From IMG/VR virus record IMGVR_UViG_3300022074_000052, positions 1 to 55,013 of that record: a DNA stretch of 55,013 nucleotides; one strand, given 5' to 3'. Origin of the DNA: a virus. The notes beneath the pieces were generated by a model. The model had not been told where the DNA came from. It saw nothing but the letters and a program-made list of their open reading frames with translations, and did not search any database. This document shows positions 33,594 through 39,884 of this stretch, in pieces. The first letter of the stretch is position 1. Every line of letters starts with the position of its first letter. A program made the position numbers and the translations under genes.

Positions 33594-34802
33594 TTAAAGA
33601 TTTTCTGACTTGACGTGTAACGTCTTGCCAACTTTTGAATGAGTGTTCTTGTTATCCAAGATTACCCATAGTGTAGGGCAAGCCCACTTACCCCACGAAC
33701 CACCCAAGTAACCATCTGTTAGAACAATAGTTGCTTGGGGTTTGATACCATGCTCTGCCATATATTCGGGAACGCATGATACTTCTGTGCCACCACCTCC
33801 ACGTGGTTTTGTGGATTGTGGTAGGTCATCTAGCTTGTCCATCTCATACACCTCGTCACGACATACCTGTGTATCCCAGTAAAGTACACGTACCTTGCTA
33901 GGTTTTACTGTGTCGCATATGCCTTTGACTTCTGACAGGAACGTGGTCAACTCTCGCTGACCAATAGAACCTGATGTGTCGATAGCCAATACCAGTTCCT
34001 CGACCTTCTCCGATATGCCACTAGGCATTATCAAGTCTAGGTGTAGATACCGTCTGTTAGGTTTGTTGTATGTTGAGAAGTCACCACCTGCGCATGTATC
34101 GGTGATGAAGTCACGCAACACTTCACGCCAGTTGACTTGTGGTTCTAGAAATTGTTCGAGTGTCCTATCGCCACCTGACCCAGTCTTCCCTGCGACCAAC
34201 GCACCCTGACGTATTACGTCGTCAATATCCTTCGCCAGTTCTTTCTGTTCCTCGTCGGATATGCCTTGTGCATCTTCCCAACCGTGATCGTCCAGTGGCT
34301 TACCACCTTGACCATCGTTAGGCTGACCACCACCTTGCTTTTTCTTTTTGTACAAAGCATTGAATATCTCTGGAACACTCATGTTAGCATACTCTTCGCT
34401 GTAACAACCTATAGTCAACGCACCAGTCATAGTTGCAAACTTGTCGTCTTTGTTGTCCTCGACGAGCTTGTGGTTTATCCAGAAGTCACACGCCATGTTC
34501 GCGCACTCTGGGTCTGTCTTATGCAAGCCATAGTATATGTGTAGATGACGTGCTAACTTGTGATAGTTCTCATGCAATACCAAAAACCGTAGCTCTGGGT
34601 CGTTCAAGCTATCACAGAAACCACGACCATAACTCTCGTCGCGTCCGTTGGTGCAAGCAGTAGGAATGTCATCTCTGACACTCCTATTACCAATGGCAAG
34701 TAGTCCTGCTAGTGCAATGTACTTGTCGTTCATCATGATATCTGATACTGCCTTCTGTAGTCGCTGTTCGACAGTAAGATTTTGTTTAATCAATAGGTTC
34801 AT
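33594..34802 (-). CDS. Metallopeptidase-like/VWA domain protein, 402 aa
   Basis: The N-terminal domain carries LVLHENYHKLARH, an HExxH zinc-site pattern at His77-His81, as in the N-terminal domain of DUF2201 proteins. A Gly/Lys/Asp-rich linker follows (~165-200), then a von Willebrand A fold with the metal-ion site DTSGSIG near 276 and LTDGY near 362. This pairing is known beside MoxR AAA+ ATPases. The start at 34802 has AAAGGAG 6 nt upstream; an ATG 51 nt earlier is less likely. It and the ATPase probably form a chaperone-like remodelling machine; the target is unknown. Confidence 0.8.
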   Translation of the reverse strand: MNLLIKQNLTVEQRLQKAVSDIMMNDKYIALAGLLAIGNRSVRDDIPTACTNGRDESYGRGFCDSLNDPELRFLVLHENYHKLARHLHIYYGLHKTDPECANMACDFWINHKLVEDNKDDKFATMTGALTIGCYSEEYANMSVPEIFNALYKKKKQGGGQPNDGQGGKPLDDHGWEDAQGISDEEQKELAKDIDDVIRQGALVAGKTGSGGDRTLEQFLEPQVNWREVLRDFITDTCAGGDFSTYNKPNRRYLHLDLIMPSGISEKVEELVLAIDTSGSIGQRELTTFLSEVKGICDTVKPSKVRVLYWDTQVCRDEVYEMDKLDDLPQSTKPRGGGGTEVSCVPEYMAEHGIKPQATIVLTDGYLGGSWGKWACPTLWVILDNKNTHSKVGKTLHVKSENL

Positions 34803-35008
34803 GTTTTCTCCTTTCCTATCTTCTCTACTTTTATTGACAGTAAATCTTTCCAACTGTGGGTCGGGTGATATACTGGGTGGTCAAGAAACAATCTGCGTAT
34901 GTGTCTCCTACGTATAGCCTTCGCGGGGTCAACTTCATGTTTCTGACATAACGAGTCAAAGTGTATTAACCACTCTTCGAACTTCGGTCCGATTAACCTA
35001 CTACTCAT
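34799..35008 (-). CDS. Unknown small protein between MoxR and VWA genes, 69 aa
   Basis: Begins MSSRLIGPKFEEWLIHFDSL and is basic and helical (AKAIRRRHIRRLFLDHPVYH). It overlaps the VWA gene by ATGA and lies 9 nt after the ATPase gene, so it belongs to the same translation unit and may be an adaptor of the complex. No family recognised. Confidence 0.6.
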   Translation of the reverse strand: MSSRLIGPKFEEWLIHFDSLCQKHEVDPAKAIRRRHIRRLFLDHPVYHPTHSWKDLLSIKVEKIGKEKT

Positions 35009-35017
35009 TCACGCCCC

Positions 35018-36115
35018 CTATCTCTTGTCTGCTTGATAAAGATGTTGGTTCTTCGTCGCCCACTCTGTGAACTTAGCGTTAGTCATTACGATAGATTGAT
35101 GCTGATAGTTCTTGGCACGAACACCGTTAACGAATATGGATTGCACCTCTTCATCTAGTCTAACAAGATACTCCATGAACGGTGTCACAAAGTCTCTGCT
35201 CATAGAACCAAGCGAACGAAAGATAACCATGACCTTGGCACTTACGCTATCAGGTATCTTCGCTGTCTGTGGACTGTTCTTGATATCGTCACGGCTAGGC
35301 AACTGACCAAGCAGTTTGACGTATGCCATCAAGTCCAATGCACCACGTTCGCCAATCGTACCAATCAATGCTGACGTTAGTATGTTGTCTCCTAACGTGT
35401 CACGCTTGTGTACCAAGTCGCTTGCTATGTGCAGACCACGTGGCGTAACAAACGCTGTACGCTGTTGATTGGGGTGAAAGATGTATGGGTTGTCGTCTGG
35501 GTTCTTTACTTCTTCGAACGAGTGAAACAACTGTGGTGTGTCTTTCGCCCAACCAAGAACTGACGAGTTGATGCCATTGTTTAGACCCCACGCTAGCCAC
35601 TCTGTGTTTGTAGACTTACGTACGGTGATAAGAACTATCCTGTCACGTTGATGTGCTTCAAGCATATCGCCCACACCTTCGGAACCTTTGTTCGTTGTAC
35701 CAAAGATAATACTGTCTGGGTGTAACGTGTTATTGCCCAACTGTCTTTCTAGTACCAACCTGGTTAACGCCATCTTCACCGACTTGTTTGCTTTACCAAA
35801 CTCGTCGAGGTCAATGATTACTGGCTTGTCCTTGATGTGCAAACCAAACTCTTCATTCGGTACGAACGATACGTAGTCTTGGTCGCCATTCGCTTTGAAC
35901 TTCGGCATCATGATATCGCCCAAGTCTTTGGTAGTGCAGTCAACGTAGCACGGTATGTGATTGGGTAGTTCCTTGGCTAGCATCTTCAATACTGAAGATT
36001 TGCCATTACCCATGTCACCTTGTAACAAGACAGTACGCTGTGTACCGATTTGAAGTATGAGATCTTTACACTCTTCAAGACCGAGTGCGTATGTTGCTTT
36101 TCCTATGTTTTGCAT
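35018..36115 (-). CDS. MoxR-type AAA+ ATPase, 365 aa
   Basis: Walker A is GDMGNGKSS (33-41), Walker B is VIIDLDEFGK (Asp102, Asp104, Glu105), and FGTTNKG supplies sensor 1. The LVLERQ and RDRIVLITV stretches fit the MoxR clade, which includes CobS-like ATPases often annotated in marine phages. With the VWA/HExxH protein two genes on, it matches the MoxR-VWA pattern of metal-insertion or protein-remodelling complexes. AAAGGATATATT precedes the ATG, and a palindrome lies 24 nt upstream. The ATPase call is firm; the process served is unknown. Confidence 0.88.
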   Translation of the reverse strand: MQNIGKATYALGLEECKDLILQIGTQRTVLLQGDMGNGKSSVLKMLAKELPNHIPCYVDCTTKDLGDIMMPKFKANGDQDYVSFVPNEEFGLHIKDKPVIIDLDEFGKANKSVKMALTRLVLERQLGNNTLHPDSIIFGTTNKGSEGVGDMLEAHQRDRIVLITVRKSTNTEWLAWGLNNGINSSVLGWAKDTPQLFHSFEEVKNPDDNPYIFHPNQQRTAFVTPRGLHIASDLVHKRDTLGDNILTSALIGTIGERGALDLMAYVKLLGQLPSRDDIKNSPQTAKIPDSVSAKVMVIFRSLGSMSRDFVTPFMEYLVRLDEEVQSIFVNGVRAKNYQHQSIVMTNAKFTEWATKNQHLYQADKR

Positions 36116-36138
36116 AATATATCCTTTCTATGCGTTAG

Positions 36139-36157
36139 GGTTAGTGAACCACTAACC
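36139..36157. repeat. 19-bp palindrome, copy 3
   Basis: GGTTAGTGAACCACTAACC. It lies 2 nt after the stop of the 295-aa gene and 24 nt before the ATPase start, the same placing as copy 2. Confidence 0.9.
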
Positions 36158-36159
36158 GA

Positions 36160-37047
36160 TTACCAACCAAGTGATTTGATTGAATTGATTGCGTCATCAA
36201 CACTTTGCTTTGTGTTCTGACGTAGCCTATCATCCTCGCGTAGTGCGTCGGGTGATATACCTTGGAACGTGTCTGACAACTGACGTGTCAACGTTTGTAG
36301 CCTTGCGTCTTGGTTCGACATGGGAACAAGCAAGTCTTCGAGCATACCTGTAATATTAGTCGTTAGGGTATCACGGAATACTTTCTTGTCCTCGTCGGTA
36401 GAGTAGTCTAGACGCTCGGATACGTTCTTCAAATAGACAACAAGTTTCTGCATCATGTTATCGATAGCCTTACCGAACATAGAGTTGTAGTGATTGTCGT
36501 AATCTTCACGCAATGCTTTCTCTTGCTCGTTGCCCATATCCACACGGAAGTCACCACTTGTCGGAAGTGGTACAAAACTCATTCGCCATGAGAACTTGCC
36601 TTGTAACACGTGAGCAGGTGGATAGTTGTCTTGGTGGTACAAGTCCCCTAGTAACGTCTGTGCGTTGACCACTGCGTCCTCATAGATATCAAAGAAGACA
36701 TTGACCAAGTTGTGAAACTCTTGCTCCAAGTTAGTCATGTGTTGCTTGTACTTGAAGAACGTAGCTGTAGGTAGCAGACGCATACCCATGTCTGACCAAG
36801 GTAGTGTCATGGCATAGTGCTGATTACGTGCATTGCCAACAAACTGTTGAATAGCTTTCAGTTCGGGGCAGTTACCCAACAACTTCTTATGAACACTCGC
36901 CACGTTAGGGTCGGTCTTCTTTGCCAACTCTAGTTCTGTCGATGCGTTCTTGTCTTGCTTGCGACCCGTCCAGACAGATGCGTTATATTCGACCAACATA
37001 GCAGAACTTGTTATGCTTGGTGCAGATGTTTCGATTTTGTTTTCCAT
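36160..37047 (-). CDS. Helical partner protein (DUF3150-like), 295 aa
   Basis: The start at 37047 (MENKIETSAPSITSSAMLVE) follows GGAGGT by 8 nt; an earlier in-frame ATG lacks a site. The protein is almost entirely helical, with NARNQHYAMTLPWSDMGMRL and FFKYKQHMTNLEQEFHNLVN in the centre and KLVVYLKNVSERLDYSTDED towards the end. This looks like the DUF3150-type proteins that accompany MoxR and VWA genes in some phages and plasmids; the similarity is by pattern and would need a profile search. It is the first gene of the MoxR group. Confidence 0.65.
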   Translation of the reverse strand: MENKIETSAPSITSSAMLVEYNASVWTGRKQDKNASTELELAKKTDPNVASVHKKLLGNCPELKAIQQFVGNARNQHYAMTLPWSDMGMRLLPTATFFKYKQHMTNLEQEFHNLVNVFFDIYEDAVVNAQTLLGDLYHQDNYPPAHVLQGKFSWRMSFVPLPTSGDFRVDMGNEQEKALREDYDNHYNSMFGKAIDNMMQKLVVYLKNVSERLDYSTDEDKKVFRDTLTTNITGMLEDLLVPMSNQDARLQTLTRQLSDTFQGISPDALREDDRLRQNTKQSVDDAINSIKSLGW

Positions 37048-37051
37048 GTTA

Positions 37052-37369
37052 TTAACCTCCAAAGATTGCCCATAGTAGTATGCCAAAACCTAGCATACCG
37101 ATGAATAAAGCCATAAGGCTCACGAACTCGGCAAACATTGCCAAGAACTTATTTTCAATATCGTCGATTGATTTACCGTTGAGACGCATACCGAAAAATC
37201 TGTCAGACCTTCTGTCTTGTTCGAGTAGGTCGGGTAAACTCTTTATGAACTCCATCTCTTTCTTGGCTTTCGTTAGTGACTCACTAACCTCTTCACCTGC
37301 GTCGAACTGGATAATTCTATCGTCTTGCTCGACTTCCTTGATGTAATTTTCTGTTGGTTTATTTGTCAT
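37052..37369 (-). CDS. Small tail-anchored membrane protein, 105 aa
   Basis: The start at 37369 (MTNKPTENYIKEVEQDDRII) has AAGGAG 6 nt upstream; an earlier ATG is less well placed. The soluble part is charged and helical, and the last 25 residues are hydrophobic (LMALFIGMLGFGILLWAIFG), so it should be tail-anchored in the inner membrane. It sits 4 nt before the MoxR group and could anchor that complex, but this is a guess. It contains a palindrome in its coding sequence. Confidence 0.65.
   Translation of the reverse strand: MTNKPTENYIKEVEQDDRIIQFDAGEEVSESLTKAKKEMEFIKSLPDLLEQDRRSDRFFGMRLNGKSIDDIENKFLAMFAEFVSLMALFIGMLGFGILLWAIFGG
37271..37289. repeat. 19-bp palindrome, copy 4
   Basis: CGTTAGTGACTCACTAACC, inside the 105-aa gene, where it encodes part of EVSESLTK. 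Only the first base breaks the symmetry. Confidence 0.85.
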
Positions 37370-37379
37370 ATCTTTCTCC

Positions 37380-37637
37380 TTAGTTACTTGTTTTGTTGTT
37401 GATGCCAACAAGGTCACTCTTACGAGTTACCACGACGTAGTTGGACTTGTGTACTGGCGCTATACAATACTTCACTTTACGTGCTATCGACTCACCACAT
37501 GATAGGCAAACGTTGTAGCCAAGAGCCGCACGTCGAGGGTCGAACTCGTCACCACAGTTTTCACATGGTATGCTTAGTGAATCACTAACCCACTTGCCAG
37601 TGTCGGGGTTGATGAACTTGTAGAACTTACTGGTCAT
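37380..37637 (-). CDS. DksA/TraR-like zinc-finger protein, 85 aa
   Basis: CENCGDEFDPRRAALGYNVC followed by LSCGE gives a C-x2-C-x17-C-x2-C site with the R-x-AL spacing typical of DksA/TraR zinc fingers. The long N-terminal coiled coil of DksA is absent; instead there is KFYKFINPDTGKWVSDSL. It is the first gene after a strong promoter and so would be expressed early; a role in modifying host RNA polymerase is possible, as for TraR, but not shown. AAGGAT precedes the ATG. Confidence 0.65.
   Translation of the reverse strand: MTSKFYKFINPDTGKWVSDSLSIPCENCGDEFDPRRAALGYNVCLSCGESIARKVKYCIAPVHKSNYVVVTRKSDLVGINNKTSN
37572..37590. repeat. 19-bp palindrome, copy 5
   Basis: GCTTAGTGAATCACTAACC, inside the 85-aa zinc-finger gene (DSLS codons), about 50 nt after its start. 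Confidence 0.85.
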
Positions 37638-37681
37638 AATTTGTATCCTTCTAAAAATTTACTCTTTTTTGATTATGACTT

Positions 37682-37710
37682 ATTATAGCATATATACCCT
37701 AACTTGTCAA
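37682..37710 (-). promoter_or_regulatory. Perfect sigma70 promoter for the leftward early block
   Basis: On the minus strand TTGACA (37710-37705) and TATAAT (37687-37682) are separated by exactly 17 nt. Both boxes match the consensus at every base. It lies 45 nt before the zinc-finger gene and is well placed to drive 37637 leftward through the MoxR group. Confidence 0.9.
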
Positions 37711-37988
37711 GTAATACCGAGATTTTACTTTTGGTATTATCAAATTAAGTTTTACGTTACTTACTAAGCTACGGTGTAATGTACTGTAATGTACTCGAAT
37801 GTTCTGTTGTGTACGTCTGTAAGTATTTGATATTATTACAATGTTCTAATGTTCTCTTTTTTGGGGAATTGTGAAGGGGTGGCGGAACGTCTGTAAGAGG
37901 GCGAACATTACATACGCAAAGGTCGGTCGAGAGAATGTTGTCGCTCAATTTTTTAAAAATAGAACATTATATATATATATATAATATA

Positions 37989-38007
37989 GGTTAGTTATTC
38001 ACTAACC
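37989..38007. repeat. 19-bp palindrome, copy 6
   Basis: GGTTAGTTATTCACTAACC. It has one change in the left arm and lies next to the A/T run in the candidate origin. Confidence 0.8.
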
Positions 38008-38016
38008 CTATGCTAT

Positions 38017-38046
38017 CAGATGTCACCAGATGTCACCAGATGTCAC
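38017..38046 (+). repeat. Three tandem copies of CAGATGTCAC
   Basis: Perfect 10-bp units at 38017, 38027 and 38037, directly beside palindrome copy 6 and within the iteron field. The 10-bp period puts each unit on the same helical face. Confidence 0.95.
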
Positions 38047-38143
38047 AAAAATATAATGTACGTTTTACCCTAAAAAAAAGCGAACATTGCGGAACATTGC
38101 AAAGATAAAAACGAACATTACACCTAGGCTCGACGCTACATAG

Positions 38144-38232
38144 AAAACTGGCTTCAAAAGGTTAGGCACTAAGCTACATGCTTCAGCAGAAACAGAAAAC
38201 TGGTATCTATCTAACTGGTTTCATATAACTGG
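38144..38232 (+). repeat. Four AACTGG elements
   Basis: (AA)AACTGG at 38144 and 38196, and TAACTGG at 38212 and 38226, mostly followed by (C/T)(A/T)TCA. A similar element lies alone near 30255. They are degenerate, so the unit boundary is uncertain. Confidence 0.55.
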
Positions 38233-38250
38233 CATCAAAAATTTGGACAC

Positions 38251-38283
38251 AAAAAAAGCCACCTAAGTTTCCCTAGGTGGCTT
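38251..38283 (-). terminator. Rho-independent terminator
   Basis: AAGCCACCTA (38256-38265) pairs perfectly with TAGGTGGCTT (38274-38283) around an 8-nt loop. On the minus strand the hairpin is followed by a T7 run (38257-38251). It lies just after the stop of the 226-aa gene and would separate that transcript from the origin region. Confidence 0.9.
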
Positions 38284-38298
38284 AGTGATTGACTAACC
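38280..38298. repeat. 19-bp palindrome, copy 7
   Basis: GCTTAGTGATTGACTAACC. It overlaps the terminator stem at one end and the stop codon of the 226-aa gene at the other. Confidence 0.8.
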
Positions 38299-38978
38299 TA
38301 CTTGTTTGTTGGGACAGTTATTCGCTGTCTCATAGTCTCTTTTGCCATTGTTAACTGCTTTATGATATTGTCTACATTGGCAAACGTAGTGTCTTTTCTG
38401 TTTTTGATCTTGTTAATCATAATACCTAATGTCTTTATCTGACTATCTTCAAAAGGTAGATTAGGAACTGGGGTAGTTTCTGCTCTTAACCAACCAACCA
38501 ACTTTTTTCTTACTGTGGTTTGTTGCTTGTTCCAGTAATCGAACATTCCCTTATCTTCATTAGATAGTTGAGATTTTCTTTCGTCTCCTGTCATGCAGTA
38601 GATACCATGAATTTTCTTGCCCATGCTTTGGAACATCATATCTTTAATGAATAATGCTTGTTCCACATTGGCAGTACAATTCTCATTGCTTACTTCAAGT
38701 TTGGTAATATCGAAGTGTTGCGGATTTTCAACTGTCACTAACTTACCCTCGGCAGTTCTAGTCTTGAACTTAGGTTCGAAAGCATCAGACTGTTTAAATC
38801 CTAACTTCTTAACAAGTGTATCCTTAACAAACTGCTTTCCAGTCTCGAAAGCTCTATCACTTTCTTCTTTCTTTCTCTCCCCAGTTAGAATGTAAGTGCA
38901 AGCCTCAATAAGTGCAGAGCTTGTTTTATCGTTGATTTGAAAAGAGTTTGTTTTGATTATGTTTGTTTGCTTGTTCAT
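38298..38978 (-). CDS. Unknown early protein, 226 aa
   Basis: Starts MNKQTNIIKTNSFQINDKTS after AAAGGATATAATC. The protein is basic and Lys-rich with helical ends (ALIEACTYILTGERKKEESD; NVDNIIKQLTMAKETMRQRI). It stands alone, with its own promoter, a palindrome in its leader and a strong terminator. A separately controlled gene beside an origin could encode an initiator or regulator, but I see no DNA-binding motif to support this. Confidence 0.65.
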   Translation of the reverse strand: MNKQTNIIKTNSFQINDKTSSALIEACTYILTGERKKEESDRAFETGKQFVKDTLVKKLGFKQSDAFEPKFKTRTAEGKLVTVENPQHFDITKLEVSNENCTANVEQALFIKDMMFQSMGKKIHGIYCMTGDERKSQLSNEDKGMFDYWNKQQTTVRKKLVGWLRAETTPVPNLPFEDSQIKTLGIMINKIKNRKDTTFANVDNIIKQLTMAKETMRQRITVPTNK

Positions 38979-39013
38979 GATTATATCCTTTATTAAACAA
39001 GTTTAAGTTAACA

Positions 39014-39032
39014 GGTTAGTGAAACACTAACC
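39014..39032. repeat. 19-bp palindrome, copy 8
   Basis: GGTTAGTGAAACACTAACC. It lies about 36 nt before the 226-aa gene start and just downstream of its promoter, in the expected 5' leader. Confidence 0.9.
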
Positions 39033-39068
39033 TAATCAAGTGGGCTTATTCCCTGTCTTGATGAACTC

Positions 39069-39098
39069 ATTATAACAAGTTATTACGTTATGTCACAA
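39069..39098 (-). promoter_or_regulatory. Sigma70-like promoter for the 226-aa gene
   Basis: On the minus strand TATAAT (39074-39069) is preceded by GTGACA at 16 nt or TTGTGA at 18 nt. The -10 box is perfect and the -35 box is fair. Confidence 0.6.
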
Positions 39099-39252
39099 AC
39101 TACCCCCATACCCTCCCCCATACCACCCTTTTACAAAAGATTGCATCTAGCTGTATATATTACTATTTTACACAAATAAATCACACTTCTCTGAGTTCGA
39201 CCCCCTACCCCCTCCATATATAGAAAGGCCCCCCTTTGGAGTCCCAAACATC

Positions 39253-39282
39253 TTGCGTTTAAAAAATTTTATAGTATATAAT
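39253..39282 (+). promoter_or_regulatory. Possible promoter for the terminase operon
   Basis: TTGCGT (39253-39258) and TATAAT (39277-39282) are 18 nt apart. The -10 box ends only 8 nt before the TerS ATG, so the transcript would be nearly leaderless. Confidence 0.5.
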
Positions 39283-39290
39283 CAAACGAA

Positions 39291-39884
39291 ATGACTATTG
39301 TAGTAGAACCAGAGTTGAACGTACCTATGAAAAAGGGTAGATCTTCGGCTGATCTAAAGGCACGTGTAGGAGCAGCCGCGAACACAGCAAAGGAGTTGGG
39401 AGAGCATGGCATCGACCTTGAACCCACCAAAGAAGACAAAGATACAGCCGCAAGGTTATCCGTTGCTTACGCTGATGATCCTGAAGATGTGTCGAAACAA
39501 GCTACCGAACAGAAAATGGCAACGCTAACCCCCGCCTCTCTTGTCCTAACAGACAGTATTTTGAAGCAGTTTGGTCGTTCTGTGGTTGAAAGTGCTGTAC
39601 AAATACGGCATTTGGTGACAAATAAGCTGATAGAAGAGACTGAAAACCCTGATCCAAGGGTACGTATACGTGCTTTAGAGCTTCTAGGTAAGATTTCGGA
39701 CGTAGGATTGTTCGCTGAGAAGTCCGAAGTCACCATAACACACCAGTCTACGGACGATTTACGGGAAAGATTGCGTTCAAAGCTCACAAAATTGGTAAAT
39801 CCAGTCGAAGATGCGGCTGTAATTGATGGTGAACCCATAGATGTGGACAAAGAACTAGGTTTAGACGAGGAAAAAGGTGAATAA
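39291..39884 (+). CDS. terS: Terminase small subunit, 197 aa
   Basis: The C-terminal half (VRIRALELLGKISDVGLFAE, then SEVTITHQSTDDLRERLRSK) is the pattern of small terminase subunits in marine phages with this type of TerL. The N-terminal part is disordered and charged. It would bind packaging sites on phage DNA and load TerL. There is no clear ribosome site before the ATG; a later in-frame ATG (39327) is possible. The 3' end overlaps terL by 8 nt. Confidence 0.75.
   Translation: MTIVVEPELNVPMKKGRSSADLKARVGAAANTAKELGEHGIDLEPTKEDKDTAARLSVAYADDPEDVSKQATEQKMATLTPASLVLTDSILKQFGRSVVESAVQIRHLVTNKLIEETENPDPRVRIRALELLGKISDVGLFAEKSEVTITHQSTDDLRERLRSKLTKLVNPVEDAAVIDGEPIDVDKELGLDEEKGE

Larger units (their letters stand above)
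37798..38119. repeat. Eight GAACATT iterons in both orientations
   Basis: AATGTTC occurs at 37798-37804, 37840-37846 and 37848-37854; GAACATT occurs at 37903-37909, 37962-37968, 38082-38088, 38092-38098 and 38113-38119. One pair is 8 nt apart and another 10 nt apart, about one helical turn. Confidence 0.85.
37711..38255. other. Candidate replication origin, iteron-rich non-coding region
   Basis: About 550 bp without a gene, holding eight GAACATT/AATGTTC elements, a triple CAGATGTCAC repeat, a repeated ACGTCTGTAAG (37813-37823 and 37887-37897), a repeated GTAATGTACT near 37775-37795, an A/T run at 37967-37988 that could melt easily, four AACTGG elements, and palindrome copy 6. The mix of direct and inverted short repeats beside an AT-rich stretch, next to the early promoter and near the divergence point, is what a phage origin usually looks like. 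Regulatory function is an alternative. Confidence 0.6.
38979..39290. other. Divergent promoter region, 312 bp non-coding
   Basis: Contains palindrome copy 8, a leftward promoter, C-rich tracts (ACCCCCTCC-type, 39105-39130 and 39200-39235) and a rightward promoter close to the TerS start. It separates the early leftward genes from the late rightward genes. Confidence 0.7.

Noticed and set aside
30309-39032. Palindromes as a CRISPR array or insertion-site duplications
   Set aside because: Spacing is irregular (hundreds to thousands of bases), there are no uniform spacers, and no cas1/cas2 or transposase gene is present.
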